Below are positions 6,447-6,748 of a DNA stretch of 6,748 nucleotides, in pieces. The DNA is from Actinomycetes bacterium (lineage in GTDB: Bacteria; Actinomycetota; Acidimicrobiia; Acidimicrobiales; Palsa-688), in the NCBI GenBank assembly GCA_021798075.1, contig JAJZYO010000110.1, forward strand, positions 1 to 6,748, given 5' to 3'. Within the stretch, counting starts at the first letter, position 1. Each line of letters begins with the position of its first letter. The position numbers and the translations under genes were made by a program. The notes beneath the pieces are model-generated. The model worked only from the letters and a program-made list of their open reading frames with translations. It had not been told where the DNA came from and ran no database searches.

Positions 6447-6748
6447 GCGGGCCAGGGGGCGAGCCGGCACCGCTACGGGTCGTGGTGGCCGACGACCAGG
6501 CCACCGTCCGCGAGGGGCTCGTGCTCATGCTCGGGCTCCTCCCAGACATAGAGGTCGTCGGTGCCGCCGCCAACGGGCAGGAAGCGATCGACCTCGTCTC
6601 CCGCCTCGAGCCCGACGCGGTACTGATGGACCTCCACATGCCGGTCCTGGACGGCGTCGAAGCGAGCCGGCGCCTCACGCGCGAGCACCCCGACGTCGCC
6701 ATCGTTGTGCTCACGACTTACGCAGACGACGCTTCCGTGCTGGCCGCG
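6443..6748 (+). CDS. Response regulator receiver domain, NarL/LuxR type, 3' end cut by window edge
   Basis: Partner of the kinase just upstream. The 102 visible codons are open to the window edge and cover most of a CheY-like receiver: acidic pair D17-D18 in VVADDQ, phosphate-accepting D63 in LMDLHMP, and T91 in VVLTTYADD. The conserved Lys lies beyond the edge. LTTYADD and pairing with a HisKA_3 kinase indicate the NarL family, whose C-terminal helix-turn-helix DNA-binding domain should follow outside the window. That part is inferred. ATG 6443 overlaps the kinase stop (ATGA), with AGGTG five bases upstream. Third-position GC is about 87% (13 of 102 codons end in A/T), the reference used here for comparing the desaturase. 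Its probable targets are its own promoter and the divergent ABC/lipid genes. Confidence 0.92.
   Translation, partial: MSGPGGEPAPLRVVVADDQATVREGLVLMLGLLPDIEVVGAAANGQEAIDLVSRLEPDAVLMDLHMPVLDGVEASRRLTREHPDVAIVVLTTYADDASVLAA

Noticed and set aside
5973..6470. Open frame of 165 codons on the minus strand
   Set aside because: Antisense to the kinase catalytic domain, whose H-, N- and G-boxes are intact; no recognisable protein features.

Overview
The window is gene-dense, GC-rich DNA. The third-codon-position GC is high (about 87% in the response regulator fragment by hand count), GTG and ATG starts are mixed, and junctions of the ATGA/TGATG type are common. Together with the protein families present, this suggests a high-GC actinobacterium. 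I cannot name a genus, and nothing excludes another GC-rich lineage. No RNA genes, insertion sequences, CRISPR arrays or attachment sites were seen.

Layout: there are two divergent blocks around a 116-base spacer (5161-5276). Leftward (minus strand, in transcription order) come a MacB/LolD-type ABC ATPase (5160-4408), a large FtsX/MacB-type permease starting one base after the ATPase stop (4406-1872), a possible small 76-residue ORF (1852-1622), a cyclopropane-fatty-acyl-phospholipid-synthase-like SAM methyltransferase (1622-720), and an acyl-ACP desaturase (723 to beyond the left edge). The two lipid-enzyme genes overlap by ATGA, and the methyltransferase start overlaps the small ORF stop as TGATG. 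All the leftward genes could be one transcript. Rightward (plus strand) come a membrane histidine kinase of the HisKA_3 (NarL/DesK) class (5277-6446) and, overlapping it by ATGA, its response regulator (6443 to beyond the right edge, receiver domain only).

How they may work together (inference): the kinase is almost entirely membrane-embedded before its catalytic core, as in sensors of membrane state or of an adjacent transporter. It and its regulator probably control the divergent ABC transporter. If the leftward genes are co-transcribed, the same circuit would also control fatty-acid desaturation and SAM-dependent methylation or cyclopropanation. That would be a DesK/DesR-like membrane-remodelling module with a transporter attached.

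Both outward-facing genes have a -10-like hexamer placed so that transcription would begin exactly on a start codon (5301 plus, 5160 minus), suggesting leaderless mRNAs. Other points of note are a Gln where characterised cyclopropane synthases have a bicarbonate-binding His, a 15-bp tandem duplication in the permease, and lower third-position GC in the desaturase (about 73%).
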